Shown: in pieces, positions 6,231-6,963 of the stretch
Layout of the letters: each line of letters begins with the position of its first letter
Position numbering within the stretch: position 1 is the first letter of the stretch
Notes under the pieces: generated by a model
What the model was told of the DNA's origin: nothing
The model's input: only the letters and a program-made list of their open reading frames with translations
Databases searched by the model: none
Made by a program: the position numbers and the translations under genes
NCBI GenBank assembly: GCA_905236835.1
Contig: CAJOQY010000288.1
Span: 1-6,963, forward strand
DNA from: an uncultured Oscillibacter sp.
Lineage (GTDB): Bacteria; Bacillota; Clostridia; Oscillospirales; Oscillospiraceae
Direction: 5' to 3'
DNA length: 6,963 bases

Positions 6231-6916
6231 GCCTTCGCCTCCTGACCGTCAGCCTTTTCGTTGTTTTCTTTTTTCGGACGGTTCAACGCCCATTGCATGG
6301 CGGCGATTAAACACGCCAGCATAATAAATCCGCCGACGGGAAGCGTTAATAAGCCCATCGGATATTTCGCCGGTAAAATCTGAATGCCCTTGCCGTCGCC
6401 GAGCGCGCCGCCGTCGAAAATCCCGCCGGGGCCGAGAATCCCGCCGCCGAATGTCCCCGCGCCGAGAAACTCCCGGATAACGCTCATGGCAAGCAATACC
6501 GCCGTGTATCCGATTCCCTGACAGATTCCGTCCGCCGCCGACGCCAATACGCCGTTTTTAGAACTGAACGATTCCGCGCGGCCAAGGATAATGCAATTCA
6601 CCACGATCAATGGAATAAACACGCCTAAAGATTTCGATAACAGCGGCACGAACGCCTGCAATAACAAATCCACCGCCGTGACAAATCCCGCGATGACGAC
6701 AATAAACATGGCGATGCGGATTTTATCCGGCACCAGATGCCGGATCGCCGCGATAATAATATTCGACAGCGTTAATATAATCGTCACGGCGATTCCCATG
6801 CCAATGCCGTTAAAAAACGAAGTCGAGATAGCCATTGTCGAACATAATCCCAATAACTGCACCAATACGGGATTGTTCGTCAATAAGCCTTCTTTGAATT
6901 GCGTTCCGAATTTCAC
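6227..6916 (-). CDS. rnfE: Rnf complex membrane subunit E
   Basis: RnfE is the partner of RnfA in the membrane core that carries electrons across the membrane and couples them to ion pumping. The 229-residue product has about six hydrophobic segments. Cys25 in LGLCSTMA and Cys108 in [11 protein letters not shown] are the expected 2Fe-2S ligands. A Gly-rich loop (about 152-176) precedes the last helix, and the end (212-229) is a charged cytoplasmic tail with Lys/Glu. The start is GTG (6914-6916), supported by AAGGAGG seven bases upstream; the reading [20 protein letters not shown] is the usual RnfE beginning. NqrD is homologous, but the neighbours rnfA and rnfB show this is the Rnf form. The 4-base overlap with rnfA indicates one transcript. 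Confidence 0.96.
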   Translation of the reverse strand: MKFGTQFKEGLLTNNPVLVQLLGLCSTMAISTSFFNGIGMGIAVTIILTLSNIIIAAIRHLVPDKIRIAMFIVVIAGFVTAVDLLLQAFVPLLSKSLGVFIPLIVVNCIILGRAESFSSKNGVLASAADGICQGIGYTAVLLAMSVIREFLGAGTFGGGILGPGGIFDGGALGDGKGIQILPAKYPMGLLTLPVGGFIMLACLIAAMQWALNRPKKENNEKADGQEAKA

Positions 6917-6924
6917 GCCGCGTC

Positions 6925-6931
6925 CCTCCTT
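6925..6931 (-). promoter_or_regulatory. Ribosome binding site deciding the GTG start of rnfE
   Basis: AAGGAGG on the - strand lies eight bases from the GTG start (6914-6916) and starts just past the probable rnfG stop at 6932-6934. It is the strongest such site in the window. Confidence 0.75.
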
Positions 6932-6963
6932 TTAATCTAAAATCGCCGCGACAGCCAGCGCCG
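6932..6963 (-). CDS. rnfG: C-terminal end of a preceding gene, probably rnfG (partial)
   Basis: One frame entering from the right edge stays open to a TAA (6932-6934) and reads ALAVAAILD. This Ala-rich helical ending would fit the end of RnfG, the periplasmic-side flavin (FMN) subunit that usually precedes rnfE. Only about ten codons are visible, so identity rests on operon order, not on homology. The stop lies 15 bases before the rnfE start. Another frame ends at a nearby TAG but gives an Arg-rich, less likely peptide. Confidence 0.5.
   Translation of the reverse strand, partial: ALAVAAILD

Overview
This window reads as chromosomal DNA from an anaerobic bacterium, most likely of the Bacillota (Clostridia type). 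The reasons are a K+-dependent, probably Na+-linked membrane pyrophosphatase, a clostridial-style multi-cluster RnfB as the last gene of an rnf cluster, a Gram-positive-looking lipoprotein signal, and strong Shine-Dalgarno sites before every gene. Codon use mixes GC-rich codons (GCG, GGC, CCG) with TTA and ATT. I cannot name a genus.

Left part, + strand: a clear promoter at 8-36 drives hppA (81-2189), a membrane pyrophosphatase. A 220-base gap follows. It holds phased A-tracts, an extended -10 promoter and a structured leader, and it precedes a surface lipoprotein (2410-4035) with a complete alpha/beta-hydrolase catalytic set (esterase or peptidase type). A strong bidirectional terminator at 4043-4088 closes this part and separates it from convergent genes.

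Right part, - strand: read leftwards, the order is the last codons of a probable rnfG (cut by the window edge), rnfE (GTG start), rnfA (ATGA overlap with rnfE) and rnfB. These are the distal genes of an Rnf ferredoxin:NAD+ oxidoreductase operon (usual order C-D-G-E-A-B). About 87 bases after rnfB lies a small membrane protein gene of unknown function (4107-4580) with a TTG start and a good ribosome binding site. It may be a seventh gene of the rnf transcript: the perfect 12-bp hairpin in the gap lacks the U-run of a normal terminator and I see no promoter.

Together, the pyrophosphatase and Rnf are two ion pumps of fermentative or acetogenic energy metabolism. One recovers energy from pyrophosphate and the other from reduced ferredoxin, and both could feed the same Na+ or H+ gradient. 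The core genes are well-known families. The less explained parts are the leader of the lipoprotein gene, the two intercistronic hairpins of the rnf operon and the small membrane protein. I do not see evidence for a wholly new multi-gene system here.
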